A stretch of DNA of 6,208 nt from Polaromonas sp. (lineage in GTDB: Bacteria > Pseudomonadota > Gammaproteobacteria > Burkholderiales > Burkholderiaceae_C): assembly GCA_013205645.1 (NCBI GenBank), contig JABMMH010000241.1, forward strand, positions 1-6,208, in the 5' to 3' direction. Under the pieces are notes generated by a model, which saw nothing but the letters and a program-made list of their open reading frames with translations, was not told the DNA's origin and did not search any database. The first letter of the stretch is position 1. Every line of letters begins with the position of its first letter. A program made the translations under genes and the position numbers. Of the stretch, positions 1-4,641 are shown one piece after another.

Positions 1-71
1 AAAACAATTTCGGACTTGTCATTGTGTTTGATGGAGGTGAGCTGGTGGGCGAAAGGCTTGGGTGCGGTCAT
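1..71 (-). CDS. N-terminal fragment of a probable SNF2/DEAD-type helicase (partial, runs off the window)
   Basis: Only the first 23 codons are present, starting at the ATG at 71-69. The peptide begins MTAPKPFAHQ and continues LTSIKHNDKSEIV. A short lead followed by P-F-x-H-Q and then about ten residues before a hydrophobic run is how phage SNF2-like helicases commonly begin, with the conserved Gln lying ahead of the Walker A loop. The Walker A itself would lie outside the window, so the helicase call is inference from this N-terminal pattern. The ATG overlaps the stop of the preceding gene by 4 bases (ATGA), so translation is probably coupled. If correct, the protein is an ATP-driven DNA translocase or helicase, and a natural partner for the nuclease three genes upstream. 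A different protein with a similar N-terminus cannot be excluded. Confidence 0.55.
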   Translation of the reverse strand, partial: MTAPKPFAHQLTSIKHNDKSEIV

Positions 72-328
72 GATGTTTTGATGTCCATGTGTTTGCCTTC
101 GATGACCAGGAGGACGGCGTAGTCGTCGCCGATGCTGAGGGTGCCTTGCTTGACCATTTCCTCGAACGAGTAATCGTCTTCGACGAAATCGGCTTTTGCC
201 GCTTCCCAGCAGGCGTGGTGCTCCGCCATGTCGACGCTAGTCGCTTCGACATGCGCCAAGAACGTGTCTTTGCCGAAATCGCTGGCGATATGCTCCGCCC
301 GGATCACAAGCACGGTGTAAGTTTTCAT
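68..328 (-). CDS. Small phage protein of unknown function, 86 aa
   Basis: The ATG at 328-326 overlaps the previous stop (ATGA). The stop at 70-68 in turn overlaps the start of the helicase-like gene, so the gene sits in an unbroken coupled chain. The protein opens with a beta-strand-like MKTYTVLVIRAE, then has the segment DFGKDTFLAHVEA (about residues 17-29) and an alanine/acid-rich helical middle. It closes with another hydrophobic strand, DDYAVLLVIEG. The pattern 'YTVLV...FG.DT..AHVEA' resembles small hypothetical proteins I associate with phage genomes, and the fold is probably a compact alpha/beta domain. It has no catalytic motif, signal peptide or membrane segment and is net acidic. Its position just before the helicase may mean an accessory role there, but nothing in the sequence proves it. 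Confidence 0.82.
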   Translation of the reverse strand: MKTYTVLVIRAEHIASDFGKDTFLAHVEATSVDMAEHHACWEAAKADFVEDDYSFEEMVKQGTLSIGDDYAVLLVIEGKHMDIKTS

Positions 329-341
329 GCGGTGAGTCTTT
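325..341 (-). promoter_or_regulatory. RLTA-stop translation-coupling element (copy 1)
   Basis: The last codons of the 67-aa gene (ERLTA, stop) place the purine run AAAGA 8 bases before the overlapping ATGA at 328-325. Spacing and reading register match the other four copies exactly. This copy has AGA where the others have AGG, so it is the weakest ribosome-binding match of the set. Confidence 0.55.
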
Positions 342-528
342 CCTTAACAGCAAGAACAGTGAAAATCGGGAGGAGGGCGGCGAGCATCTTGCTGGGGCTG
401 TCGTCACGACACTTGTGGATGAACGCTACGTTGCGCAGCCACTCGATGTCGGTTCTGTCGAACATTCCTTGACCCTCGAGGCTGCGCAGGAATACCACGC
501 CGCTGGCGTAGTAGGTAGGGTTTTTCAC
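325..528 (-). CDS. Small orphan protein, 67 aa, GTG start, ends in the recurrent RLTA tail
   Basis: The same frame stays open upstream to 588, but the extension lies inside the nuclease gene. It would give an Arg/Pro-rich leader (PVRPRRHRPLHGRREE) typical of out-of-frame translation. I place the start at the GTG at 528-526. It overlaps the nuclease stop as GTGA and has a GAGG-type purine run just upstream. The protein reads (start)KNPTYYASGVVFLRSLEG, then a helical region with FDRTDIEWLRNVAFIHKC (residues about 23-40), then a hydrophobic stretch ending KERLTA. That stretch (LAALLPIFTVLAV) is short and interrupted, so a membrane helix is possible but not convincing. The final codons form one copy of the R-L-T-x/ATGA coupling element shared with four other small genes here. 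Function is unknown. Confidence 0.72.
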   Translation of the reverse strand: MKNPTYYASGVVFLRSLEGQGMFDRTDIEWLRNVAFIHKCRDDSPSKMLAALLPIFTVLAVKERLTA

Positions 529-1238
529 TTCCTCACGCCTACCGTGCAGTGGCCGGTGCCGTCTGGGCCGTACGGGCACCACTGGCACGAGTACCGGTTC
601 GGGTTGGCAGGCCAGGACGTGGCGGTCGTCAGGTCCACGCCCTGCTGGTTGAAGCTGCGCTTAAAGCGCAGGCTCTGGTCGCGCGTGTAGGTCTGCAGCG
701 TGATTTCTTTGGCGTCCAGGTACCACAACTCGGCGTGAATCGTCTCGAGTTCGGGGTAGCGCAGGAAGCTCACCAGCGCATAGAGCTGGAGCTGCTGAGC
801 GTGCTTGATCTCGTTGCCAAATTTGCGACCGGTTTTGTAGTCGATGACGACGGCCTCAAGGGGGCTGGCAAACACGATGGCGTCAAGCTTGAGGCGCAGC
901 CAGGCGCTGTTCCACGGGGCTGACTCCCAGTCTTTGTCCATACCCCACTCACCTTCGAGCGACACCTTGCCGGCGGCATACAGGTGCTTGAGGTGGTCAA
1001 ACTCAGGCTGAAAGTCTGCCATTTCTTTGGCAAACGTGCCGGTGCCGTCGACGAAGTGCTCAGCGGCGTCGTGGACGCGCGAGCCACGCTCGTTAGCGTG
1101 CTCGGACTTGCCGGCGGGCAGCGGGCGCTCAGGCTCAGGCACCTTGTCCAGGTGCTTGATCTTGAAGGACAGTTTGCATTTGGTGAAGTCGCCAAGCTTG
1201 GAAAAGCTCCAAGAGATGGGTTTGATAATGTCGGCCAT
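525..1238 (-). CDS. Cas4/RecB-like PD-(D/E)XK nuclease with four-cysteine cluster, 237 aa
   Basis: This is a predicted DNA exonuclease of the RecB/Cas4-type PD-(D/E)XK superfamily. From Met at 1238 the visible motifs are: an N-terminal Cys in 'SKLGDFTKCKLSF' (C21); a conserved His in RGSRVHDAAE (H56); motif II Asp in RLKLDAI (D119); the D-x-K signature in VIDYKTG (D133, K135); and the helical QxxxY motif QLQLY (Q149-Y153). A C-terminal cysteine group follows at C218-x2-C221-x9-C231. One N-terminal plus three C-terminal cysteines is the arrangement that binds a 4Fe-4S cluster in Cas4 and AddB. The x9 spacing is slightly longer than I would expect for Cas4. I chose this ATG because the protein proper starts at MADIIKPISWSFS, with AAGAAAG upstream. 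A longer start at 1298 would overlap the previous gene by 26 bases and add a non-conserved Lys/Arg-rich leader. The likely role is end processing in phage recombination/replication, or degradation of host DNA. No cas genes are nearby. Confidence 0.88.
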   Translation of the reverse strand: MADIIKPISWSFSKLGDFTKCKLSFKIKHLDKVPEPERPLPAGKSEHANERGSRVHDAAEHFVDGTGTFAKEMADFQPEFDHLKHLYAAGKVSLEGEWGMDKDWESAPWNSAWLRLKLDAIVFASPLEAVVIDYKTGRKFGNEIKHAQQLQLYALVSFLRYPELETIHAELWYLDAKEITLQTYTRDQSLRFKRSFNQQGVDLTTATSWPANPNRYSCQWCPYGPDGTGHCTVGVRK

Positions 1239-1272
1239 TAGGGATATTTCTTTCTTAGATCGAACGACGATC
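1239..1272 (-). other. Only real intergenic gap in the coding chain (34 bases)
   Basis: This is the longest non-coding stretch in the window. It holds the AAGAAAG purine run that probably serves as the nuclease ribosome-binding site, and part of a small hairpin that overlaps the preceding stop codon. I see no -35/-10 promoter pair and no U-tract after the hairpin, so there is no support for a transcription start or end here. Confidence 0.6.
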
Positions 1273-1273
1273 T
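1257..1273 (-). repeat. Small inverted repeat (6-bp arms, 5-base loop) at a stop codon
   Basis: On the plus strand AGATCG (1257-1262) and CGATCT (1268-1273) are perfect inverted arms around AACGA. The arm at 1273 touches the TAA stop of the 214-aa gene, and the nuclease ribosome-binding region follows directly. No T-run follows on the transcribed strand, so it is not a classical terminator. It could weakly modulate nuclease translation. At six base pairs, chance is quite possible. Confidence 0.35.
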
Positions 1274-1917
1274 TAGATGCTGTTGCCGTCCTCGTCAAAG
1301 TTTTCTTCTGACAATTCTTGGTCGACGCATTCGTCGCTCATGAGATAGTCGTGCTCGGCTTCGAGCGAGTTGTAGATCCAGTCGGCGAAATCGCGCATGA
1401 TTTGCGTGACTTCGTCCGTAATGGCGTCAATCTCGTCCTCGGCGCATTCGTCATACTCGACGTCGACGCTCATTGAGTGCGAATGCGAGTACCGTCCCGA
1501 TGTGGTGATCGAAGCTTTGAACGGCGCAAACCCGTGCAGCCGGCGCGCCAGCTGCAGCGTGTGCAGCTCGGTGGCGATGCGCAGCAATTCTGCGTCGTTG
1601 CAGTAATCTTGGATCTCGGCAACGGCTTTCGGGTTGAAGCAGTAGCTGCCTCGAAAACAGGCGCCGTCGCCCTGGCTGGAAAAGCCAGAGAAGTTGATGG
1701 CAGGCACCAGGTAGGCTTTGTTTTTTCTCGGGCGCTCAGTTTCCATAATGTCCAAGCCCAAGATCGTGGCGGCGCGCGCAGCATCGTCGTACACGCTGTC
1801 CCACCAGCCGTGTTCCAAGTAATGGCCGGTGTAGCGCAGCGCGTCGCGGGCTTTGTCTTTGGCTTTTTCGCTCAGCTCGGAAAACGAGTAAGCAACGGTC
1901 TCGATGATGTGAGTCAT
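1273..1917 (-). CDS. Conserved phage/proteobacterial protein of unknown role, acidic C-terminus, 214 aa
   Basis: The ATG at 1917-1915 overlaps the stop of the previous gene as ATGA. The start is well supported because MTHIIETVAYSFSELSEKAKDKARD begins a helical 'F-x-E-L-x-x-x-A-K-x-K-A' motif. Further landmarks are HGWWDSVYDDA (36-46), NFSGFSSQGDGACF (75-88), TTSGRYSHSHSMSV (138-151) and MRDFADWIYNSLEAEHDYL (174-192). I recognise this combination (GWWDSVY, F-S-G-F-x-S-Q-G-D-G-A, R-Y-S-H-S, DFADWIY..LE.E..YL) from a family common in phages and prophages, sometimes labelled antitoxin-like. I know of no secure function. From residue 151 to the end, 24 of 64 residues are Asp/Glu and only one is basic, a strikingly negative tail. 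The TAA stop is followed by a 34-base gap before the nuclease gene. No signal peptide or membrane segment is seen. Confidence 0.88.
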   Translation of the reverse strand: MTHIIETVAYSFSELSEKAKDKARDALRYTGHYLEHGWWDSVYDDAARAATILGLDIMETERPRKNKAYLVPAINFSGFSSQGDGACFRGSYCFNPKAVAEIQDYCNDAELLRIATELHTLQLARRLHGFAPFKASITTSGRYSHSHSMSVDVEYDECAEDEIDAITDEVTQIMRDFADWIYNSLEAEHDYLMSDECVDQELSEENFDEDGNSI

Positions 1918-1930
1918 TGGGTGAGCCTTA
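1914..1930 (-). promoter_or_regulatory. RLTQ-stop translation-coupling element (copy 2)
   Basis: The codons for LRLTQ-stop contain AAGG, whose AGG (1926-1928) is 8 bases before the ATGA overlap at 1917-1914. Geometry is identical to the other four copies. It probably directs or couples translation of the 214-aa protein. Confidence 0.6.
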
Positions 1931-2135
1931 GTTTGATATTGGCGAGCAGGACTTGCTCTTTGCCGAACGCGTAGAGCGCTTGGTGATCGTCCTTGGACAG
2001 CTTGTCAGCCCAGGCATGAAAGTGAAATTTGAACTTATTTTCCCGCTCGAAAGATATTTCCCCAAGACGCATGCCGTCGCCGCAAACGTACTGGATGCCG
2101 TTGCGGAACGGCGATTTTTCGCAGCTGAAAATCAT
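1914..2135 (-). CDS. Small orphan protein, 73 aa, likely member of the NI-x-x-RLT tail family
   Basis: The ATG at 2135-2133 overlaps the upstream stop as ATGA, with GGAGG 8 bases before it, a very good ribosome-binding site. The protein is MIFSCEKSPFRNGIQYVCGDGM, then an aromatic/basic strand-like segment (NKFKFHFHAWADK, about 34-46), then a helix ending EQVLLANIKLRLTQ. The last 11 residues (LLANIKLRLTQ) align without gaps to those of the next two genes upstream (LLNIVRRLTT and VLNIARRLTA). An aromatic 'F-x-F' segment lies at a similar distance from the C-terminus. Relationship to those two is likely but weaker than theirs to each other. Two Cys (C5, C18) are present without a recognisable metal motif. 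Function is unknown. Confidence 0.8.
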   Translation of the reverse strand: MIFSCEKSPFRNGIQYVCGDGMRLGEISFERENKFKFHFHAWADKLSKDDHQALYAFGKEQVLLANIKLRLTQ

Positions 2136-2148
2136 GTCGTCAGCCTCC
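2132..2148 (-). promoter_or_regulatory. RLTT-stop translation-coupling element (copy 3)
   Basis: GGAGG (2148-2144) lies 8 bases before the ATGA overlap at 2135-2132, inside the codons for RRLTT-stop. Together with copy 4 this is the strongest Shine-Dalgarno match of the five. It drives the 73-aa gene. Confidence 0.7.
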
Positions 2149-2163
2149 GAACAATGTTGAGCA
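2132..2163 (-). repeat. 32-base direct repeat, copy A (pairs with 2368-2399)
   Basis: This stretch matches 2368-2399 with 29 of 32 positions identical by eye, 236 bases apart, in the same orientation and codon register. Within it, 2138-2163 differs from 2374-2399 at only one base. It spans the shared C-terminal codons (LLNIVRRLTT), the GGAGG ribosome-binding run and the stop/start overlap, so the repeat is both coding and regulatory. Confidence 0.9.
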
Positions 2164-2371
2164 AAGTTGCTTTTTTGCTGGCAGCGGCTTCGATTTCAAG
2201 CTGCTGCGCCGGCGTGTACCTGGAGCGCATGCCCCAGCCAAACGCAAATACCCATTCAACTGGCACCCCGATGTGGATGACTCCGGCGTAATTAGTCCCG
2301 GGCTGATCGCTGGTCGCATGGACAAGCACGTTGCCCGTGTCCGCAGTGACAAACTCGATGTTCAGGCTCAC
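2132..2371 (-). CDS. Small orphan protein, 79 aa, tandem paralogue of the 75-aa neighbour
   Basis: The frame is open further upstream, but that part lies within the preceding gene and reads as low-quality basic sequence. The GTG at 2371-2369 overlaps the upstream stop as GTGA, with GGAGG 8 bases ahead, and is the clear start. The protein reads (start)SLNIEFVTADTGNVLVHATSD, then GVIHIGVPVEWVFAFGWGM, then a helix AQQLEIEAAASKKATLLNIVRRLTT. Its last 40 residues align without gaps to the last 40 of the 75-aa protein encoded just upstream: both begin WVF, both end K-x(5)-LNI-x-RRLT-x, and their DNA shares a 32-base repeat. The two therefore look like products of a tandem duplication that then diverged strongly at the N-terminus. 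The predicted shape is strands followed by a C-terminal helix. No catalytic motif is seen and function is unknown. Confidence 0.78.
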   Translation of the reverse strand: MSLNIEFVTADTGNVLVHATSDQPGTNYAGVIHIGVPVEWVFAFGWGMRSRYTPAQQLEIEAAASKKATLLNIVRRLTT

Positions 2372-2384
2372 GCCGTCAGCCTCC
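2368..2384 (-). promoter_or_regulatory. RLTA-stop translation-coupling element (copy 4)
   Basis: GGAGG (2384-2380) sits 8 bases before the GTGA overlap at 2371-2368. It is the only one of the five copies whose overlapping start is GTG rather than ATG. It drives the 79-aa gene. Confidence 0.65.
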
Positions 2385-2399
2385 GAGCAATGTTGAGCA
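2368..2399 (-). repeat. 32-base direct repeat, copy B (pairs with 2132-2163)
   Basis: This is the partner of the repeat at 2132-2163, with three mismatches by eye. It encodes the end of the 75-aa protein (VLNIARRLTA) and includes the GGAGG run and the GTGA overlap. Two of the three differences lie in or next to the overlapping start region, one changing ATG to GTG as the start of the downstream gene. Confidence 0.9.
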
Positions 2400-2595
2400 C
2401 GATCTCTTTTTCTTTTGCCACTGCAAAGATCGCGTCTTGGACTTTGCTCATTTGTGCATGAGGTCTGTTGCTTAACCACTGAAACACCCAACCATGGCTG
2501 TAATGAGCGATATTGCCAACGGTGTCGCCGCCGTAAAGAACGTGCCAGTAATGCCCGGTGGCAGATTCGATCGTGATTGTTTTGAGCTTGGTCAC
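2368..2595 (-). CDS. Small orphan protein, 75 aa, tandem paralogue of the 79-aa neighbour
   Basis: The open frame extends upstream into the VWA gene, where it reads as Arg-rich shadow sequence. I take the GTG at 2595-2593, one base after the VWA stop (TGA-A-GTG). Only a weak purine run (GAG) precedes it, so this start is less certain than its neighbours. The protein begins (start)TKLKTITIESATGHYWHVLYGGDTVGN, continues with HYSHGWVFQWLSN and ends in a helix KVQDAIFAVAKEKEIVLNIARRLTA. It matches the next gene over the final 40 residues without gaps (WVF, a Lys-rich helix, LNI-x-RRLT). The amino half is rich in His, Tyr and Trp. Function is unknown. A compact domain with a C-terminal amphipathic helix is plausible. 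Confidence 0.75.
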   Translation of the reverse strand: MTKLKTITIESATGHYWHVLYGGDTVGNIAHYSHGWVFQWLSNRPHAQMSKVQDAIFAVAKEKEIVLNIARRLTA

Positions 2596-2596
2596 T

Positions 2597-3694
2597 TCAG
2601 ATCTCAATCGGAATCGTCTCGCCGCAAGGCGCAACGACGTCTGTGGTGCAGCACCACATGACCGGGTAGCCAGGGTCAAGCGGGAATGGACCGTAGCCGT
2701 CGGTCAGGTAGATAAAGCACACAGGCACCGTGCTTTGCTCGTCGAGCAGCGCAAACGGTGGTCGGAAGTCGGTGCCGCCGCCGCCGTGCAGCTTGAAGTG
2801 CAGCTCGTCGTTGGGGCCGAACTCGTCAACGTGATTGACTGCTGCATCGCAGTAGATGACGGTCGTCTTGGACGGCCGCACGCTTTGCACAATGCTTTTG
2901 ACTTCTGCGCCAAACGCGTCGAGCATGGCTTGGCCGATGGAGCCTGATGTGTCAATGGCCACGGCGATCTCGCCCATGGACTCGGAATACAAGCTGGGCA
3001 AGTACAGGCCCTGGCTGATGAACCGCCGGTTGGGGCGCATCCAGCTGTAGTCGTCTTTGGACACCTCGGTGACAAAACGGCGCAACCGGTCGCGCCAGTC
3101 GACTTTGGGCGTGGTGAGCTCTTCGATGAAGCGGCCCAGGCTGCCGGGCAGCTTGCCCATGGCCTTGGCGGAATTTGCCGCTTGAATGGTGGCAATTTTC
3201 CAGTCAGTGGCGTTGGCGTCGGTGCTGTCGGCGTCGCCATCTATGCAGTCGTCAAGCGCGCCGCCTTTTTCGCCAGGGCCGGGTGCGTTGTCGGTGGACT
3301 CGGGCAGCAGGTTGTAAATCTGGTCCGTGGTCATGTTGGCGTAGGCCGGGTTGAGCAAGCCCGTGCCCTCGAAGTCAAAGCCTGAGTCGGTCAGCATTTG
3401 ATTGATGGCATAGTCGCCAGCGTGGTTCCAGCGCTTGGGGCTGCGCCCCTCGCGGCGGCCCATGTGGTCAAACACGCAGTGCATGACTTCGTGGGCAACG
3501 ATCGCGCGGGTCAAGCCGACAGACAAGCCGTCGACAAACGTCGGGTTGTAGAACATTGAGCGGCCGTCAACGGCCATGGTCGGGATGCCGACGTCTTCGG
3601 TCAAGCGCAGGCGCAGGGCCAGCTCGCCAAAGAACGGGTAGTCCAGCAGCAGCTGGGTACGCGCACGGGTGAGCTTTTCGAGAGTTGGAGTCAT
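2597..3694 (-). CDS. HExxH metallopeptidase-like domain fused to a VWA domain (DUF2201 family), 365 aa
   Basis: The ATG at 3694-3692 overlaps the upstream stop as ATGA. The N-terminal half is the putative metallopeptidase domain seen in DUF2201 proteins: a helical start (LTRARTQLLLDYPFFGELALRL), then AIVAHEVMHCVFDHMGR with zinc-type H68-E69-x-x-H72. Next comes W89-NHAGDYAIN (89-98), whose D94 may be the third ligand. A Gly/Asp-rich, probably disordered linker (about 131-163) and a helical bridge containing PKVDWRDRLRRFV follow. The C-terminal VWA-like domain has EIAVAIDTSGSIG with the MIDAS D248-x-S250-x-S252, a GGGGTDFRPP loop (T308, D309) and the strand IYLTDGYG (D332). Both metal sites look intact. 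VWA proteins of this kind often work with a MoxR-type AAA+ ATPase, and a probable one lies four to five kb upstream in this operon. The protein is presumably cytoplasmic, as no signal or membrane segment is seen. Substrate and true protease activity are unknown. Confidence 0.92.
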   Translation of the reverse strand: MTPTLEKLTRARTQLLLDYPFFGELALRLRLTEDVGIPTMAVDGRSMFYNPTFVDGLSVGLTRAIVAHEVMHCVFDHMGRREGRSPKRWNHAGDYAINQMLTDSGFDFEGTGLLNPAYANMTTDQIYNLLPESTDNAPGPGEKGGALDDCIDGDADSTDANATDWKIATIQAANSAKAMGKLPGSLGRFIEELTTPKVDWRDRLRRFVTEVSKDDYSWMRPNRRFISQGLYLPSLYSESMGEIAVAIDTSGSIGQAMLDAFGAEVKSIVQSVRPSKTTVIYCDAAVNHVDEFGPNDELHFKLHGGGGTDFRPPFALLDEQSTVPVCFIYLTDGYGPFPLDPGYPVMWCCTTDVVAPCGETIPIEI

Positions 3695-3707
3695 GCTGTG
3701 AGCCTTT
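3691..3707 (-). promoter_or_regulatory. RLTA-stop translation-coupling element (copy 5)
   Basis: AAGG (3706-3703), inside the codons for ERLTA-stop, lies 8 bases before the ATGA overlap at 3694-3691. It is probably the ribosome-binding site of the VWA/peptidase gene. Confidence 0.65.
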
Positions 3708-3909
3708 CAGCAGTTTTGATAGCAATTTCGAGAGATGTTGTGTTGTCAAACACAAGCACCGCGTGGCAGATCGTGATGCTTTTGATCTTGTGTGCGCCAA
3801 TGACTAACATGGCATGCGTCAAAAGGTCTTTGTCGCTTGCGCTATCAGAATGACGGTGAACGGCCGACACGGGGCTCTCATGCAACTCGATGACGGCAAA
3901 GCGGGTCAT
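3691..3909 (-). CDS. Small orphan protein, 72 aa, ends in the recurrent RLTA tail
   Basis: The ATG at 3909-3907 overlaps the upstream stop (ATGA), with AGGA seven bases ahead. The protein is MTRFAVIELHESPVSAVHRHSDSASDKDLLTHAMLVIG, then strand-like segments SITICHAVLVFDN (about 44-56) and a short helix ending IAIKTAERLTA. The pattern is alternating strands and helices with no catalytic motif. Only the last four residues and their DNA match the RLT family. The rest cannot be aligned convincingly to the 73-79 residue group, so the tail may have been acquired or kept for coupling rather than reflect common descent. Function is unknown. Its place directly before the VWA/peptidase gene suggests that its translation helps set the level of that protein. 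Confidence 0.78.
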   Translation of the reverse strand: MTRFAVIELHESPVSAVHRHSDSASDKDLLTHAMLVIGAHKIKSITICHAVLVFDNTTSLEIAIKTAERLTA

Positions 3910-4637
3910 GCGTAGTTCCTGGGTAGGCGGTCATAAGGCACAGGCGCTTTGTAAATGCCGCCAGTGGCGTGGTATAGCGCCTCGGTGAGCACTTCGGGGG
4001 TGGCAAAATTGGCAATTGACAGGTAGTGCTCAGGATCGCTGAGTCGTGGAACCACGTTTAGCGCGTGCGCCCGGTCGACGCTGTTGTAGTGCCGTGGCAG
4101 CGCTTTGCCGCTCAGCCGCTCGGTCAGCTTGTGCCAGTCGGCGTAGGGCTTGACCTGCTTGCGCACGGCAGCGCGCTGAGAGTTGTGGTTGACTGCTTCA
4201 TACGAGATGTCAGCCTGGCTGGTCAGCAGCCACTGGCCGGCCCCGGTAGGCCTGAGTCGCAGCGGCTCTGCGCCTTGCCGGTAATACCGCGTGCCTTCGG
4301 CAGTCTTTACTTCCCAGAACATGCGCCCTTGGCTGCTCAGTGGCGTGCAGCCGTTGGGACTGACGTACCAGGCAAACGCGTTGGAAGACACGGTGTCGTG
4401 GCAGCGCAGTGTGACGGCACCGTCTGTGTGGTAAGTGACGAGCGCGGTCTGGTACAGCACGCATTCGTAGCCAAGATTGTCATCGAGCTTGACGATGCGC
4501 TTGTGAGTTGCGCGTCGTTCGGCCAGCTGGCGCCAGGCGGCGTCTTCGTTGCGCCAAGGCTTTTCGCCGGCCCAGACTTTAGCGGCGTTTGCCAAAGTGT
4601 TGACGCGGTTTATGTTGTGCGTGCTGATGCTCCACAT
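3906..4637 (-). CDS. Phage protein of unknown function, 243 aa
   Basis: The start is ATG at 4637-4635, with AAAGGA from the end of the upstream gene just ahead. The N-terminus (HNINRVNTLANAAKVWAGEKPWRNEDAAWRQLAERR, about 7-42) is helical. It is followed by a beta-rich core: LGYECVLYQTALVTYHTDGAVTLRC (55-79), NAFAWYVSPNGC (86-97), and strands around MFWEVKTAEGTRYYR and QWLLTSQADISYEAV. The pattern 'Y-x-T-x-L-V-T-Y-H-x-D-G-x-V-T-L-R' followed by a Pro/Gly turn is one I associate with phage hypothetical proteins of this size, usually seen with genes of unknown role. After it comes VKPYADWHKLTERLSG (162-177), then a C-terminal helical part. No enzyme motif is recognisable. The stop overlaps the next start (ATGA), so it belongs to the coupled operon between DUF3150 and VWA genes. 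Confidence 0.85.
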   Translation of the reverse strand: MWSISTHNINRVNTLANAAKVWAGEKPWRNEDAAWRQLAERRATHKRIVKLDDNLGYECVLYQTALVTYHTDGAVTLRCHDTVSSNAFAWYVSPNGCTPLSSQGRMFWEVKTAEGTRYYRQGAEPLRLRPTGAGQWLLTSQADISYEAVNHNSQRAAVRKQVKPYADWHKLTERLSGKALPRHYNSVDRAHALNVVPRLSDPEHYLSIANFATPEVLTEALYHATGGIYKAPVPYDRLPRNYA

Positions 4638-4641
4638 GGTT

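Noticed and set aside
529..588. Upstream extension of the 67-aa gene to a start at 588
   Set aside because: It lies within the nuclease gene, reads as Arg/Pro-rich shadow sequence, and the GTG at 528 gives the standard 4-base overlap.
525..1238. CRISPR-Cas locus suggested by the Cas4-like protein
   Set aside because: No other cas gene and no repeat-spacer array is present. Solitary Cas4-like nucleases are common in phages.
1257..1278. Hairpin as a transcription terminator
   Set aside because: The stem is only 6 bp and is followed by a purine run rather than U residues in the transcript. The downstream gene is probably in the same operon.
1239..1298. Longer nuclease start at 1298
   Set aside because: It would overlap the preceding gene by 26 bases and add a basic leader unlike the compact nuclease N-terminus. 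The ATG at 1238 fits better.
2166..2178. A6 run in the 79-aa gene (minus strand, SKKAT codons) as a programmed frameshift site
   Set aside because: The heptamer register is wrong for a -1 slippery site (a C precedes the two AAA codons), and no downstream structure or extended frame supports it.
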